Origin: Drosophila miranda
Taxonomy: Eukaryota > Arthropoda > Insecta > Diptera > Drosophilidae
Assembly: GCF_003369915.1 (NCBI RefSeq)
Contig: NC_046675.1
Location: 12,710,001 to 12,774,000, forward strand
Reading direction: 5' to 3'
Length of the DNA: 64,000 nt
Position numbers and translations under genes: made by a program. Below the pieces are notes generated by a model that had not been told where the DNA came from, did not search any database, and saw only the letters and a list, made by a program, of their open reading frames with translations. This document shows, in pieces, positions 24,495 to 34,546 of the stretch; the stretch's first letter is position 1, and every line of letters starts with the position of its first letter.

Positions 24495-24873
24495 GTAAAC
24501 GCTTTCTGTCGCATTTCATTAAAAAATAACTTTGTTACACAGCGTTTCTACCCCCTCCCCCCCAACCAGCTACTCATTCGGTCTGACGCTGGAGGAGCTG
24601 CTGCCCTTTGCCCTGGATCCCTGGTGGCAGAGTGTGCGGCGTCTCTGCTCTTTCTGCCTCGGGTTTATCTTCCTGCTGACCCTCTTTGCCGCCTTGGTAC
24701 TGGCGCACTCCAACGATGGCTGTCGGTCAAATAGAGCAATTAGCACGACCGTCAGCGGCCCCGGCAGCGGCACCACAAACAACATCACGTTCCCGTTCTC
24801 GTCGCCATCCACATTCTCTCCGCCAGTTGCCTTGGCATCCAATGGCACTCAGCTGCTGCTGGCCAGTTTATAG
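24376..24873 (+). CDS. Small membrane protein like the SLC3A2/CD98hc N-terminal anchor
   Basis: Two exons, 24376-24494 and 24570-24873, separated by a 75-nt intron, encode about 140 residues. Exon 1 opens MSCDEKTALL and ends TTA at GCTGA|GTAAAC. Exon 2 carries the GLTLEELLPFALDPWWQSVRR block, then one hydrophobic helix (about residues 65-86), HSNDGC, and a Ser/Thr-rich tail with two N-glycosylation sequons. The block before the helix matches the pattern of CD98 heavy chains just ahead of their membrane anchor (F.GL..EELL..A..P.W...R). Normally a 400-residue glucosidase-like ectodomain follows; here the protein stops. The role is unknown: it may partner light-chain amino-acid transporters without the ectodomain (inference). 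It converges on cardinal, 466 bp away. Confidence 0.75.
24570..24873 (+). CDS. SLC3A2-N-like gene exon 2
   Basis: The acceptor after a strong pyrimidine tract (CCCCCCCAACCAG) is preferred. An alternative in-frame acceptor 27 nt upstream (exon start 24543) would add VSTPSPPTS. Ends LLLASL with TAG at 24871-24873. Confidence 0.72.
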
Positions 24874-25339
24874 CTAATCCCCATAGCTCTTGGGGATTGC
24901 TATGCCGCAATACCACCCATGGGATTACATCAGCCGCGCTCCCAATACGCATCTGTTTGGCTTTCCGGCAACGACTACGGACTACGGCTTTCCCACTCGA
25001 CTACGAGTATTCCATTTGCTGACTAAGCGATAAGCTTAGCACTGAGGCAGTACGGAATCGATTCGTGTTTGATTACAAGCTTACTTTAATTGTCATTATT
25101 TGCTATTAATTTATATTTTTAATAAGTACAATTAAACACGACTATACGAGTATGTAATATGCACTTTAAAAGGCAAGTAAATAGGAATTGAAGTGCCTTA
25201 TCATGATGCTGTTGCTGGGCAGCGTCCTTTAGTCCGGAATGGTATGCCCGGAAACTGCAGATTCGTTTTGGATTTTCACAATTATTTGGCATTTTTTCAT
25301 ACAATAATGTTATGGGTTTTTAGCCGAGCCTAATAAACC

Positions 25340-25608
25340 TCATACATTTGCTCCCTTCGACTCCTTTGATATTACCCGCACCGCCTTGTCCGACCGACTG
25401 AAACTCGTCCTGTGGAGCTCTGGCGACTGCTTGGCCTCTGACCAGGGCTCGAGATTCAAGTTGAAGCCAGCCAAATCCTGACAGTTGACGTAGCGATTGT
25501 CATCCATTCGATGACGCTCCATGACACGCTCTCGAACTCGCGTTATTCCATCCGAATTTCGACAGATGATGGCGGCCAGACTTGTCTTGTAGATCTCCGT
25601 CAGTTGTC
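25340..25608 (-). CDS. cd: cardinal exon 4
   Basis: Acceptor GCTTGTGCAG. It encodes IICRNSDGI and the C-terminal tail, stop TGA at 25340-25342. Confidence 0.86.
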
Positions 25609-28042
25609 CTGCACAAGCAAGGATTAGCCAACGACGAGGCACTACTTCAGTTTGACAGAACTCACCTTTGGTGAACCTCTGGGGTCCCATTTTCCGATCG
25701 TACCAGTGGGAGTCGCCCAGCTTGAGGCGCAGAAACTGGTCGGAGACCATGCAACTCAACAGCGGACCAAAGATGGCACCCTCGAGCGGTGGCTCACTGA
25801 CGGCTCCCGTATAGACATCCACATCCTGCGGTGATCTAAGGGTTAGACGGGTTAAACGGAGGGGAAAGTCAGTGTGTCTTTGCAATGCACTCACTCATAA
25901 ATCTGCTTGATGGACGCCAGTGTGGCGTTGTCAACGGCCTGGGCCATCTGCTCCCAGGTGTCCACCGGGGGCAGGCGGCAGTGACGCCGGAAGACCGGAT
26001 AGGCGGGTATGCCGTGATCGCGACCACGCTGAATGTTCAGCGAGACCAAGTCCAGACCGCAAAGTGGAACCGGATCGTCGGGATTGCCTTCAAACAGTTT
26101 CTGGGTGACCTCCAGAGAGAAGAAGCGATCCACGCGCATCACTGGCGTATTGGCAGCTGTATTCAGGGCGTGGTCAATGCCGTGCTCATTCCACAGCGAG
26201 AAAGGATTGAAGAGCATCTTGTGCAGCTCTATTGCCTCGGGCGTACTATTGTCTCGAGAAAAATTGAACAGACCCGGCAGCAGGGTGTGGGCAAACCGGA
26301 AGGCGGCCGCAGCAAAGCAATTGGCAATGCTGGGATCCACCTGGGGATCGTATGTATCCGGCTCGTCGAGATTGTGGCTGGCCGGTAGCAGACCCTTGAC
26401 CCGAGTCAGATTCCTGCCGAGCAGCACCGGCAGGAACTCATTGTAGGTGACGTGGGCCATCTGTGCGCCGACAATCTTACGGGCCTCCTGGTAGATCCGC
26501 TCATCGTCCCAGTGGGGATTCACTTCGTGCAGGCTTCGAGCCAGATTATTGTGGTGCCTGGCCCAAAGCAGGTGCATGGAGGTGAGCAGCAGATTCTCGT
26601 TGGCCCTATCGTCGCCAGACTCGAAGCAGTACTTGCCCTGTCGTGTCATCTGGACGCGATTGCAGCCATCTGAAGGATTGGACGAGATCGGAAGCAGCTC
26701 TCGTCCGTCGTCAGTTAGGAACATGCGCAGCGTGCCGTTGATGAAGCTGCGAAGCTGGTTCTGCCGCTGCTCCAGGTTGCCGTACACCACAGAGGCATCA
26801 ATGAATGCGGTGGCCTGGTTCAGCTGCATCCTCGGCCCGAATCTGCCCATGGGCGCCGGCGCAGAGCGAACAAAGTTCATGCAGGTGACATTGTACCGCT
26901 TGTAGTAGGGATCGTCGGGGAGTATCTCCACGGGAAAGCACTCTGGATGCTGTTCGCGTGTGGCAGCCGCACAACAGTTGATCGACTCGCCCTCTTGGGA
27001 GGTGGTCAGCGATGTGGCGGTGATGTCGTGGTCCATGAACTGGCCGAAGACCGCCAGCATCACGGTGAAGTTTGAGTCCGTCTCGTAGCTGGAACGATGA
27101 ATCTTCAGGGAGACTAGGCGTGCCGGTGGCAGGTGTCCATCATGACTGGTCCTGGGAGCTGCAATGCCATCGGAGTAGTCCGGTGCCACCATGCGGCGGT
27201 AGGGCACCATCGAAGCTCCAAATGTGCGCGGATGATCTTTGTTGTTGCAGACGCCAGTAGATCGCCTGTAGCGGGCATTGAAGTCACAGTCCAACCGAAG
27301 CACCGTGGGATCCGGCAGCACGATCTGCGGGCCCCAGCCAATATTACTTCGACCCGGCTGTTTGGTGTAGTTGAATCTTCGGGCAATGTCCATAGTCGCC
27401 TGGTTCTCTACGTAACCACGACGGGCCAGTTTCCGAGCCTCTGGATTGGTGCTCAGGGAACGATAGTGCCGGAAAGCTGGCGTGTTGACCTCATTCGGCT
27501 GTAGGCCTTCCTCCAATATCTCACGATCCCCCAGCGCCTTGATGCCGACACTAACTGAACGGGCGCCCTCATGACGATCGACAGCCGCCTGTTTTAGGGC
27601 CCAATCCGCTTCCGGCTCATCTGGAATTGGTGTCGTCGGTGGTAGCTCCATGTCTGTTCCATTTATGGCCAAGAAAAAGCTGGGACCACCATCTGTGTTG
27701 CTGAGCGAGTCGTCAAACAACAGGGCCAGGCCCAAGGCGACGAACACAATGACTCTGCGGACAGGAAAATAATTTAACTTTGTGGCTAACACACTGCGGT
27801 TAGGCGGCGCCTATACAAATGTTCCACACTGGAAAATATGGGAAATACTTGTCCCTTTCGGGTTGCCCCACTCACATGAATGTAATTCCAATGCAACACT
27901 GGAACTGTTTCATTTTGCTGCGACGCGAACGCGGTGAGACACCGCCTGGAAATACGTGTTCTGGTCCTTGATAAGGAGGCAGCGCCACATAACCAGAGCC
28001 ACTGGCTACGGCGGCGGTGAGTGGCGTTGTTTCGTCCGTCAT
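25340..28042 (-). CDS. cd: cardinal, haem peroxidase of ommochrome synthesis
   Basis: Peroxidase thought to oxidise 3-hydroxykynurenine to the brown eye pigment xanthommatin in pigment granules. Exons 27876-28042, 25895-27754, 25666-25835 and 25340-25608, all GT-AG and in phase, give 821 residues, close to the fly protein. The N-terminus (MTDETTPLTA) is cytosolic, with a membrane anchor at about 48-70 formed across the first splice. The animal peroxidase domain shows the distal histidine in GQFMDHDIT (about 298), RHHNNLARSL, the proximal histidine in FRFAHTLLPG (about 545) and LNIQRGRDHG. A start just before KLNYF was rejected because no ATG exists there and the first bases are intronic. Cardinal is chosen over other fly peroxidases by the membrane-anchored N-terminus, length and neighbourhood. 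Confidence 0.82.
25666..25835 (-). CDS. cd: cardinal exon 3
   Basis: Acceptor CCCTTAG. It encodes SPQDVDVYTGAVSEPPLEG, the family's conserved block after the proximal histidine region, to RFTKG. Confidence 0.88.
25895..27754 (-). CDS. cd: cardinal exon 2
   Basis: Acceptor CTGTCCGCAG. It completes the membrane helix, then carries almost all of the peroxidase domain. It ends KQIYGA... at TTATGA|GTGAGT, in phase with exon 3. Confidence 0.88.
27876..28042 (-). CDS. cd: cardinal exon 1
   Basis: ATG at 28042. It encodes the cytosolic tail and first half of the membrane helix (CCIGITF); donor TTCAT|GTGAGT, two bases carried over. Confidence 0.8.
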
Positions 28043-28390
28043 GATCGAAGCTGAACTGATGAGGGGCCAGTGGCCCACGGCGACTCGACTGTAAAGTTGC
28101 GCCAACCCAACACTTAGAGGGCTTCCTCTCCGTTCGCCACACTTCAGATACTTTCGCCGGCAGCTCCGCGTTCGACAGTGTGCTAGCTTGAGGCTGACGA
28201 AGAAACCCAGTATATAATATATTATAATCCCAGCGGTTGAGCAGAGGAGTAACAAAGCTGGTAACTGTCCACCAGCCCACAAGCCGCATCAGTTTAAAAA
28301 CAGTCCATCTTGAACTTAAAGCTTAAACTTTAATAAATGTAAATGCTTGTGTATACAACACATAATTAGACTTCCATTTCTATTGGCTTT

Positions 28391-29330
28391 TAGAATATAT
28401 TAGCCTCATACTCGTCAGTTTCAAGAGATATTGGAACGACTTGTTCTGCGGCAGATAGACCAGTTCTGTGCTCTCCAGAAACTCCTCCATGGGTGGTAGA
28501 AAGATGACGACTCACCATAAGCTCCGAGATTTCAATGATTTTTAGACCTAATGGTCTGTCCAGACTTACATCAATTATATCCTAAGGTTTGAGCACTTTC
28601 TGTGCTACTGGGTCAAGGCCAAGAGTCAACTACAACTGACACTCGTTGAGCGTTAGATCAGTATTAATCTAATTTGCGACATGAGCTTTGCCGCCGGTCG
28701 TAGGTGCCGTTGAATATCAGCTGAAACCAGACCAGCAATGGATGGTCGCGCATGAGTTGCGCCAGTGCTAACTGGTTGCCCTTGAAGCGCTCGAATACCT
28801 AGCCATGACGCTGCTGCCGAAGATACAAGCTAATGGCAAACTGCGAGAATTTTAGCTCTGTGTATTTGCTTGTGTACTCATCCGAGCGTTCTTTGTCATT
28901 GGTCACATCGCATATTGGCCAACCAGACTCTGAAAGTACTTCCGATCCTTGACTGGAAAAGGAATGAATATGAAATACAGCTCCAGGTATAATGAAAACA
29001 TACTTACTTAGGACTGAGATGAGCTCGCTGCTGCTGCAGCCTTCTTTAGCTCTGTCTCACTGATGCCCTGGGCGCCATAGCGCAGTCTGAGGCCACCATT
29101 ACTGTGGTTTCTCTCTGATCCGAAATCTGATTGATAACCATTTCGGCTAGGGCTTCGAATACAAACTGGAATATGCACAGTTTCACATAGAATATATCCT
29201 GGATGGTGGGGCTGCCATGGGGCCTCTCATCCCACATGGCGACAGTGGCATCTGTAAGGAGCGCAGAGCTATGGCAGTACTTATTTTATCGCTACTGTTC
29301 GTAGCGCCTTCGGTCGGCTTCACCATATTA
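28391..29330 (-). pseudogene. Decayed Nup133-like nucleoporin gene
   Basis: Read on the minus strand, three blocks in order resemble the C-terminal half of nucleoporin Nup133: GSPTIQDIFYVKLCIFQ (about 29200-29110), DEYTSKYTELKFSQFAI (about 28890) and VFERFKGNQLALAQLM through LVWFQLIFNGTYDR (about 28795-28700). The reading is broken by a frameshift near 29095, an in-frame TAG at 28799-28801, and more stops towards 28400. A 55-nt GT-AG intron (28953-29007) is still visible, so this is a decayed genomic copy, not a retrocopy. From memory, Nup133 neighbours cardinal in D. melanogaster, so this may be the ancestral site after the working gene moved or duplicated. Confidence 0.6.
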
Positions 29331-29425
29331 CTGCCGCAGGGTATGGCATTAAGCTAAGGAGAGTAGTTGCAAGATAAATTAAATAAATCGTTATAAAAAG
29401 AACAATAATAATAACCTTTTCCCAA

Positions 29426-29623
29426 GTGCTCGAATGCAAGGGTTTTGTCACAAATGTAGCTCTAAATCCACCAAGCCAACTGGTTTCGGGCTTAATGGTC
29501 TTGTGGTGCCATTTCGTTGGCCAGGCCTACTTGGAGAAATACCAAAGAGCAGATCCTGGTCACAGCAAGGTATACCTGTTCCCCAGGTACATTTATGAGT
29601 TGAACAAAGCCTTGACCCGATAA
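29426..29623 (+). other. Unidentified open fragment
   Basis: A 65-codon + strand frame with complex composition (KVYLFPRYIYELNKALTR near its end, LMVLWCHFVGQAYLEKYQ in the middle). It has no ATG context or splice partner I can defend, and I do not recognise the family. It may be part of another decayed gene next to the Nup133-like remnant. Confidence 0.3.
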
Positions 29624-29981
29624 GATCACGTTAAGTCTCCTGCGGCAGAGACGGCTATGTATGATGAGTCCTTCAAGGCCTCGATCCCAACGACGGGAAG
29701 GGGGGTAACCTCTACACAACATTCTAGTTCGACCGGATGCAGGGTACCGACTGGGTGGATCGCACAGACAAACTATGCCGGCTGTTGGGAAAAGTGTTCT
29801 GAATCATTTTCACATATGCAAGACCTCAGTTTACATACCTGTTGTTTGGGTCGTCCTGAAAGTGGACAGCAGCTCGAGTTGCCGGAGGAATCCTTGCGAT
29901 GACACGCCTCAATTACAGCTGGTAGCTATGATAAACACTGATAACACTAATAAAGACATATTTTGTTGTTTTACGCGCACT

Positions 29982-30030
29982 CTGAGATCCTCCGAAATAT
30001 ACCGTCTCATTTTTAAAATATACCGATGAA
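29982..30030 (-). repeat. GGTATATTT element, copy A (reverse)
   Basis: Read in reverse it gives CGGTATATTTTAAAAATGAG followed by ACGGTATATTT, nearly identical to copies at 30851 and 34710. Confidence 0.65.
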
Positions 30031-30850
30031 TAAACGAACTTAACCCACTCAACCCCTCACTACCTAAACACGGGAACAACTTGAGCTAAGTTTCGGAAAA
30101 TAATGATGTTTGTTAATTCTTCCTGCAGATTCATCCTATCCTTCCTCTTTACTTATAAAAAAACAGCGATATATATCATATATATCACCTAAACTGCCCT
30201 AAAGTTCTTCAAGTTTCATAATATTAATGTGTGTTTTGATACATATACCAACTGGTCGACAATGGGATTGTAACGATAGCCGTAAGGCTTTCACATGTTC
30301 CGTAAGCCTATGTCACACGACCATAATTCATAGAGTTCCGATTCGTAAACAAAAATGTAACATTAAGAAATAGTGATTGCTATGCAGGGTGACCATTTCA
30401 TACGCAGAATTTTTTAATTTTCGCTTTCAAATCGTACTTATGTGCATTATTTATTTCAATGTATTGCATATAAATCCTTTTCTCTCATTCTTTTTCAAGC
30501 AATTTATATTTGGCGCGCACCACTCGATAGTATCGATTGCCGAACTTGAACCGGGTAGAGCTCTTTTTGAGCCGGTAGGCAGCGAAATAGGGTATACAAG
30601 TACCATACTGGGGTTGACAAGCAACAAGTCTTCAAATATTGTTGCGACTGTTTTTTTGTTGAAGTGCTTTGTTTAAACCTTGTTTTAGTCAAAATACAAG
30701 AAATGGGAGTACTTAAAAGTAGCTAGTCTTGTAGAAAGTTTATTCATCAATGGAATACAATTATGTGGGAAGAGCTGAGGGTTTTATCATCTAGTAATAT
30801 TCGACGGAATATCAACAACGTGGAATATGTGTAATATAACTTGAATTCGT

Positions 30851-30930
30851 CAGTATATTTACGGTATATTTTAAAAATGAGAGGGTATATTTTGGTATAT
30901 TTCCGACGGTCGGACGGTATATTTTAGCGA
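30851..30930 (+). repeat. GGTATATTT element, copy B (wolframin upstream)
   Basis: Four spaced TATATTT words with AAAATGAGAGGGTATATTTT and GACGGTCGGACGGTATATTT. It lies directly upstream of wolframin, so a promoter role is plausible. Confidence 0.65.
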
Positions 30931-30998
30931 TAACTCCACTACCCTTGCTAAGAATTTCACTTGATTTTGTAAACAAAAATTTAACATTGTCAGAATAG

Positions 30999-31062
30999 AT
31001 GGCAACTTGGACGCAAAACGAGCCGACTGGCGTCAGCAAACGTAGGCGCTGGAATCTAGAAG
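30999..31062 (+). CDS. wfs1: wolframin exon 1
   Basis: ATG GCA ACT TGG ... GAAG|GTATGT. A short basic N-terminus, one base carried over. Confidence 0.75.
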
Positions 31063-33754
31063 GTATGTACCATAACCCGCAACTCGGAAGGCTCAATGCA
31101 AGGCAGGCATAACTCAACGAAATTCAAACATGATTACAGATCGAGCCTCACTAAACAAATTGAAGAACCATATTGCACAGGAGGGATGCCCCCAGATGCA
31201 ATATGATTTGGCCAAGCAGATTTTGGAAAACGCAATAGGCTAGTGACAACCTCGAATTATACTGCATCCGAAAGTAAACTATTATTTTCTTAAACAGATC
31301 CGAATATGGACAAAATCGAACAGTACCAGAAAGCCGTAAATTGGCTCGTCACCGCGGCTCACAATGGCCATGAGGATTCAGCCAAGCTGCTAAAAAATTG
31401 CTACAATGACGGCCGTGGCATAACGGCAGAGAACGAGGATGAAGTCCGTAGCTGCCTGTCTATGACGCCAGGGGAGCGGGCGGCCCGAAAAGCAGCTCGT
31501 GAACTATTTGCCTGTCTCTCGAACGGAAACGAGCACGTTACACCCAAACAGCTGGAAAGAAAGATGAGATGCATATACAATCTTCAACGTAAACGCCGCA
31601 GACTTGAGGACGAAACGTCCGGGTCCAGCAGCGAGGGCGAACCAGAATGTGAGCCCCTGGGAAACGTGGAAACCATGGGGCATGCAAATGTGGAGCATCA
31701 ACGCTTTATCACCGAGGCAAATCTAGTATCGGCTGCTTCCAACTACAGTGCCGGACGGATGCCCACTGTAAACGACACATTGACACTGTCTGTGCCTGAT
31801 CCAAGGAGCTTAGACCATGTGCACCCCATCTACCGCATCTTTTTCCACCCGCTCATATTTTTCACTCTGTTTTACCACCGTCTGGTGAACTGCATCATCT
31901 CGTTGCCTAGCATATTGCCTGTGAGCGTGCGCCTGGGTCTCCTGATAGCTCTGTCCTGGTGGAGCAGCTTCCAATTGGTGCCACTAATCAGCTACTATTT
32001 CAGCGTTGGCATGATGATCTGGGCCACCTGTAAAATGCTAAAGACCAAGCAACAGTTTGTCGACTTTCGAATTTGGTCGGGACTGTTCCTGCGCTATGGC
32101 GACAACAACATCGATGCGGGTATAGCGGAGGAGCGCTTCCTGCGGAACAACATGAAGCCGTACGTGTATTATTTTGGAGCCTTCATCTGCAACCTGATTG
32201 TGTATCCTCTGGTGGCCGATGGCTGGATGCCCCACTCAGAGCTAACTATAATCTCTGGAGCTTTCACGCTACTCACCATGGGAGGGAGCGTGTATGCCTC
32301 GTCTGACCTACTGCCCAACTGGGTGGTGGTTGTCTCCTTTGCCGTCAACGTCTTGGCCAAGTATCCTTATGAGATGGACAAGGTGGTCACATCACGCTGG
32401 CGCTTCCTGGACCTGCGTAAACCCACCTTCTCGACATTTGTGATTGGCAACGGCATTGAGTTCTGTCTGAACTGCCGCACAGCATTGTACCTGTTGATTC
32501 CCGTGCTCCTGGTGATAATGGCCAAACGTTCACGCTGGCACGGTGTCTACACGCATCTCATTCCACACTGCGTCACGCTCTGCTGGCTGCAAGTGTGCAT
32601 CGCCACCTCTCAGAGTGCCACCATGTTTGGCGTGATTCGCGGGACTCTCGTCCTCGCCGGGATGGTTTTGTTTCTGCCCCTATTCGGAATAGTGGCGCTC
32701 CTCGTTCCGGTCTTCGTGGCCATCAAGACACTCGGGCTTTCCAGCGAGCAACTTTATTGGGGCGGTGTAGCCATCGCCTGTTTACTCATCATGCTCGGCT
32801 CCTATCTTCTCGCCCTAAACCGTGTTACCCAAAAGTATATTACCGTGCTGCAGGCAAGTGGAGTGGCGGTGTCATCCTGTGATACTATACTGTAACTAAA
32901 TACTTGTAAATCATTTGCAGCTGGTCATGGGTGTGACAATGGCCTGTGTTTTGGTCTTCCCCTACATGACGTCCAGTTTCAAGGACACCCCGCGCTTCAA
33001 TGCGATGCCACGATTCGGTCTACATTCTCTGTCGGACGTGGACTCACTGCCATGGGATCGTTTCCATTCCCTGTGCGCCCTGCCTTTCGAAGAGGAGCCC
33101 AACAAGATAAAGGCCCAGCTGCGTTGCATTCACCTCAATGGCTTGCCCGTGGCCTGGCAGGGCAGCGTCACCAAGGTGGAAATCTCCAAGATCTCCAATA
33201 TGTTTGAAGATCTCGTCGCCAATTACTTGCCCGCCTGGTTAGGCAGGGCGGTACGCTGCGCTCATGGCGAGGGCATATCGCAGAATTTCCAGTGCAATCG
33301 CAACCTTAATGACCAATGCGATGAGTGGGAGCGCGTGATCAAAAAAGTCAATGCTCGAACAGGCAGCTGCACGCTCCAAAAATATAACCGCTACGAATAT
33401 GACCTGCTGGTCAAGGTCGGTAGCAGCAGCGGGGGTGGACTGCTGGGACGCTCGACCTCCTCTGAAGTGGTTCTAAAGGCTCACCATGACTTCGGAAACT
33501 TCACGCGGCAGCTCAGCCATGGCGACATTGTGCTGTTTTACGGCACACTCCATCACTCCCGGATACGGACCAACGATGTGCAAGTTCTGTTGAAGACCAT
33601 CGAGTGCCGGAAATGTAAGTCCCCAGAGCTAGGTACCGCGAGCATTGAACGACTAATAGGTGCCTCTCCGATGGATGCCCGCCTGCAGGAACTAATGAGG
33701 GGCATTAAGTATCTGTTGAATGCGTTGTTGAATCCGTTAATTACGTTTAAGTAA
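30999..33754 (+). CDS. wfs1: wolframin (Wfs1), ER membrane protein
   Basis: Wolframin is an ER membrane protein involved in Ca2+ handling and the unfolded-protein response; its human orthologue is mutated in Wolfram syndrome. Exons 30999-31062, 31140-31238, 31298-32853 and 32921-33754 give 850 residues, near the fly (about 850) and human (890) lengths. The N-terminal third carries a Sel1/TPR-like repeat (YQKAVNWLVTAAHNGHEDSA, about residues 57-76). The middle has a run of hydrophobic helices (about 190-530), and the C-terminal third is cysteine-containing and presumably luminal. The start is the first ATG of exon 1 (MATWTQNEPTG). Introns 2 and 3 use GC rather than GT donors (31239 and 32854); the GT alternatives break the frame. 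An SAM-like remnant converges on its 3' end. Confidence 0.88.
31140..31238 (+). CDS. wfs1: wolframin exon 2
   Basis: Acceptor ATGATTACAG. It encodes RASLNKLKNHIAQEGCPQMQ and LAKQILENAI. The donor is ATAG|GCTAGT, a GC donor; the only nearby GT (GGCTA|GTGACA) would create TAA at the junction. Confidence 0.72.
31298..32853 (+). CDS. wfs1: wolframin exon 3
   Basis: Acceptor TCTTAAACAG. It holds the Sel1-like repeat, a charged Ser/Glu stretch and all the membrane helices. It ends at CTGCAG|GCAAGT, a classic GC donor. Confidence 0.88.
32921..33754 (+). CDS. wfs1: wolframin exon 4
   Basis: Acceptor AATCATTTGCAG. It begins LVMGVTMACVLVFPYM (last helix) and continues into the C-terminal domain, stop TAA at 33752-33754. 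Confidence 0.88.
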   Translation: MVMGVTMACVLVFPYMTSSFKDTPRFNAMPRFGLHSLSDVDSLPWDRFHSLCALPFEEEPNKIKAQLRCIHLNGLPVAWQGSVTKVEISKISNMFEDLVANYLPAWLGRAVRCAHGEGISQNFQCNRNLNDQCDEWERVIKKVNARTGSCTLQKYNRYEYDLLVKVGSSSGGGLLGRSTSSEVVLKAHHDFGNFTRQLSHGDIVLFYGTLHHSRIRTNDVQVLLKTIECRKCKSPELGTASIERLIGASPMDARLQELMRGIKYLLNALLNPLITFK

Positions 33755-33797
33755 GTTAATTAACATATAAATAAGGCAAAGGATTTGATTATCTAAG

Positions 33798-34139
33798 CTA
33801 ATGATCACAAATGTATAGCTCCCTCGATCCCAATTTAGTGTCACTATCAGAAGAACTATCAGAACTCTCGAGCTCAAACTGAAACCTTTCTTGCTTCTCG
33901 CGTATTGGGCTGTGATGATGTTCTTCACAGGGCCTGATATATGCGAACATAAAAAGCGTTCATTAGTTGAACAACATCTATCAACAACTTACGATGTCCC
34001 CGATGGTAAATGCCCAATCTATTAAGATCCCGCAGAACAATTAGTTTACATTGGGCAATGGGGATGTAGCCATTTTTCATAAATGGCACCAGCCATTCCC
34101 GGACAGCGTATGGACATATGGAATTTTACCGCATTTTGC
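33798..34139 (-). pseudogene. Broken SAM-domain gene
   Basis: On the minus strand, exon 33993-34139 reads AVREWLVPFMKNGYI, then LRDLNRLGIYHRGHR, the layout of a sterile alpha motif (WL at helix 1, LGI..GHR before helix 5). A 59-nt intron with GTAAGT donor, ACTAAT branch word and TATATCAG acceptor leads to PVKNIITAQYA. Two breaks stop it reading as one protein: an in-frame TAA just before the SAM (near 34130, after a good acceptor), and a shift near 33900, beyond which another frame gives a plausible acidic tail (REKQERFQFELESSDSSSD) ending at 33798. It may be a pseudogene, or a gene with a sequencing error in this assembly. It converges on wolframin with 43 bp between. Confidence 0.5.
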
Positions 34140-34300
34140 CTGCCAGAAAAAAACCATGACTTTAAAGAGGAGACAAGAATAGCAAGCAGCGAGTTACGTT
34201 AGTGCCGACAGCTAATATGGATGCTTCAGAAAAGTAAGGAAAGTAAAAAACCTCGCTACTTTCGGGGCGTTAAGTCGTTATCCATCGATAATAAAGATAG

Positions 34301-34546
34301 TTCAAGGCGCGGGTGACCCAGCCACTTTTTGAAGAATGCATTCCAAAATTAGATAAGCAGTTTCTACGCGCAGGACGGAAAATTGTGTTGCTTGTTGATA
34401 ACTGTCCGGCACATCCGAACGATTTAAAGAAGAAAATGAAATGCATCGAATTCGCATTTTTTTCCCCGAATATGACTTTTAAATTACAACCGCTTGATCA
34501 GGGAATAATGCAAAGTTCGAAGTGTAACTATCGTAACAGCACTTAA
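34301..34546 (+). mobile_element. pogo/Tigger-like transposase fragment
   Basis: An 80-codon fragment with the DDE catalytic-core signature of the CENP-B/pogo/Tigger superfamily: GRKIVLLVDNCPAHP (second acidic residue), then FFSPNMTFKLQPLDQGIM (the NTT..QPLDQG motif). It is preceded by a stop at 34298 and has no ATG, DNA-binding domain or first catalytic D, so it is a dead fragment. No terminal inverted repeats seen around it. Confidence 0.7.

Larger units (their letters stand above)
29624..30998. other. Intergenic upstream of wolframin
   Basis: No gene seen. It holds two copies of a GGTATATTT-rich element (29982-30030 minus, 30851-30930 plus), and TATCGATT at 30528. The second copy ends about 70 bp before the wolframin start codon. 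Confidence 0.5.

Noticed and set aside
27755..27792. Upstream start for the peroxidase (LATKLNYF)
   Set aside because: First codon is GTG, and the stretch includes the splice acceptor; the true N-terminus is the exon at 27876-28042.
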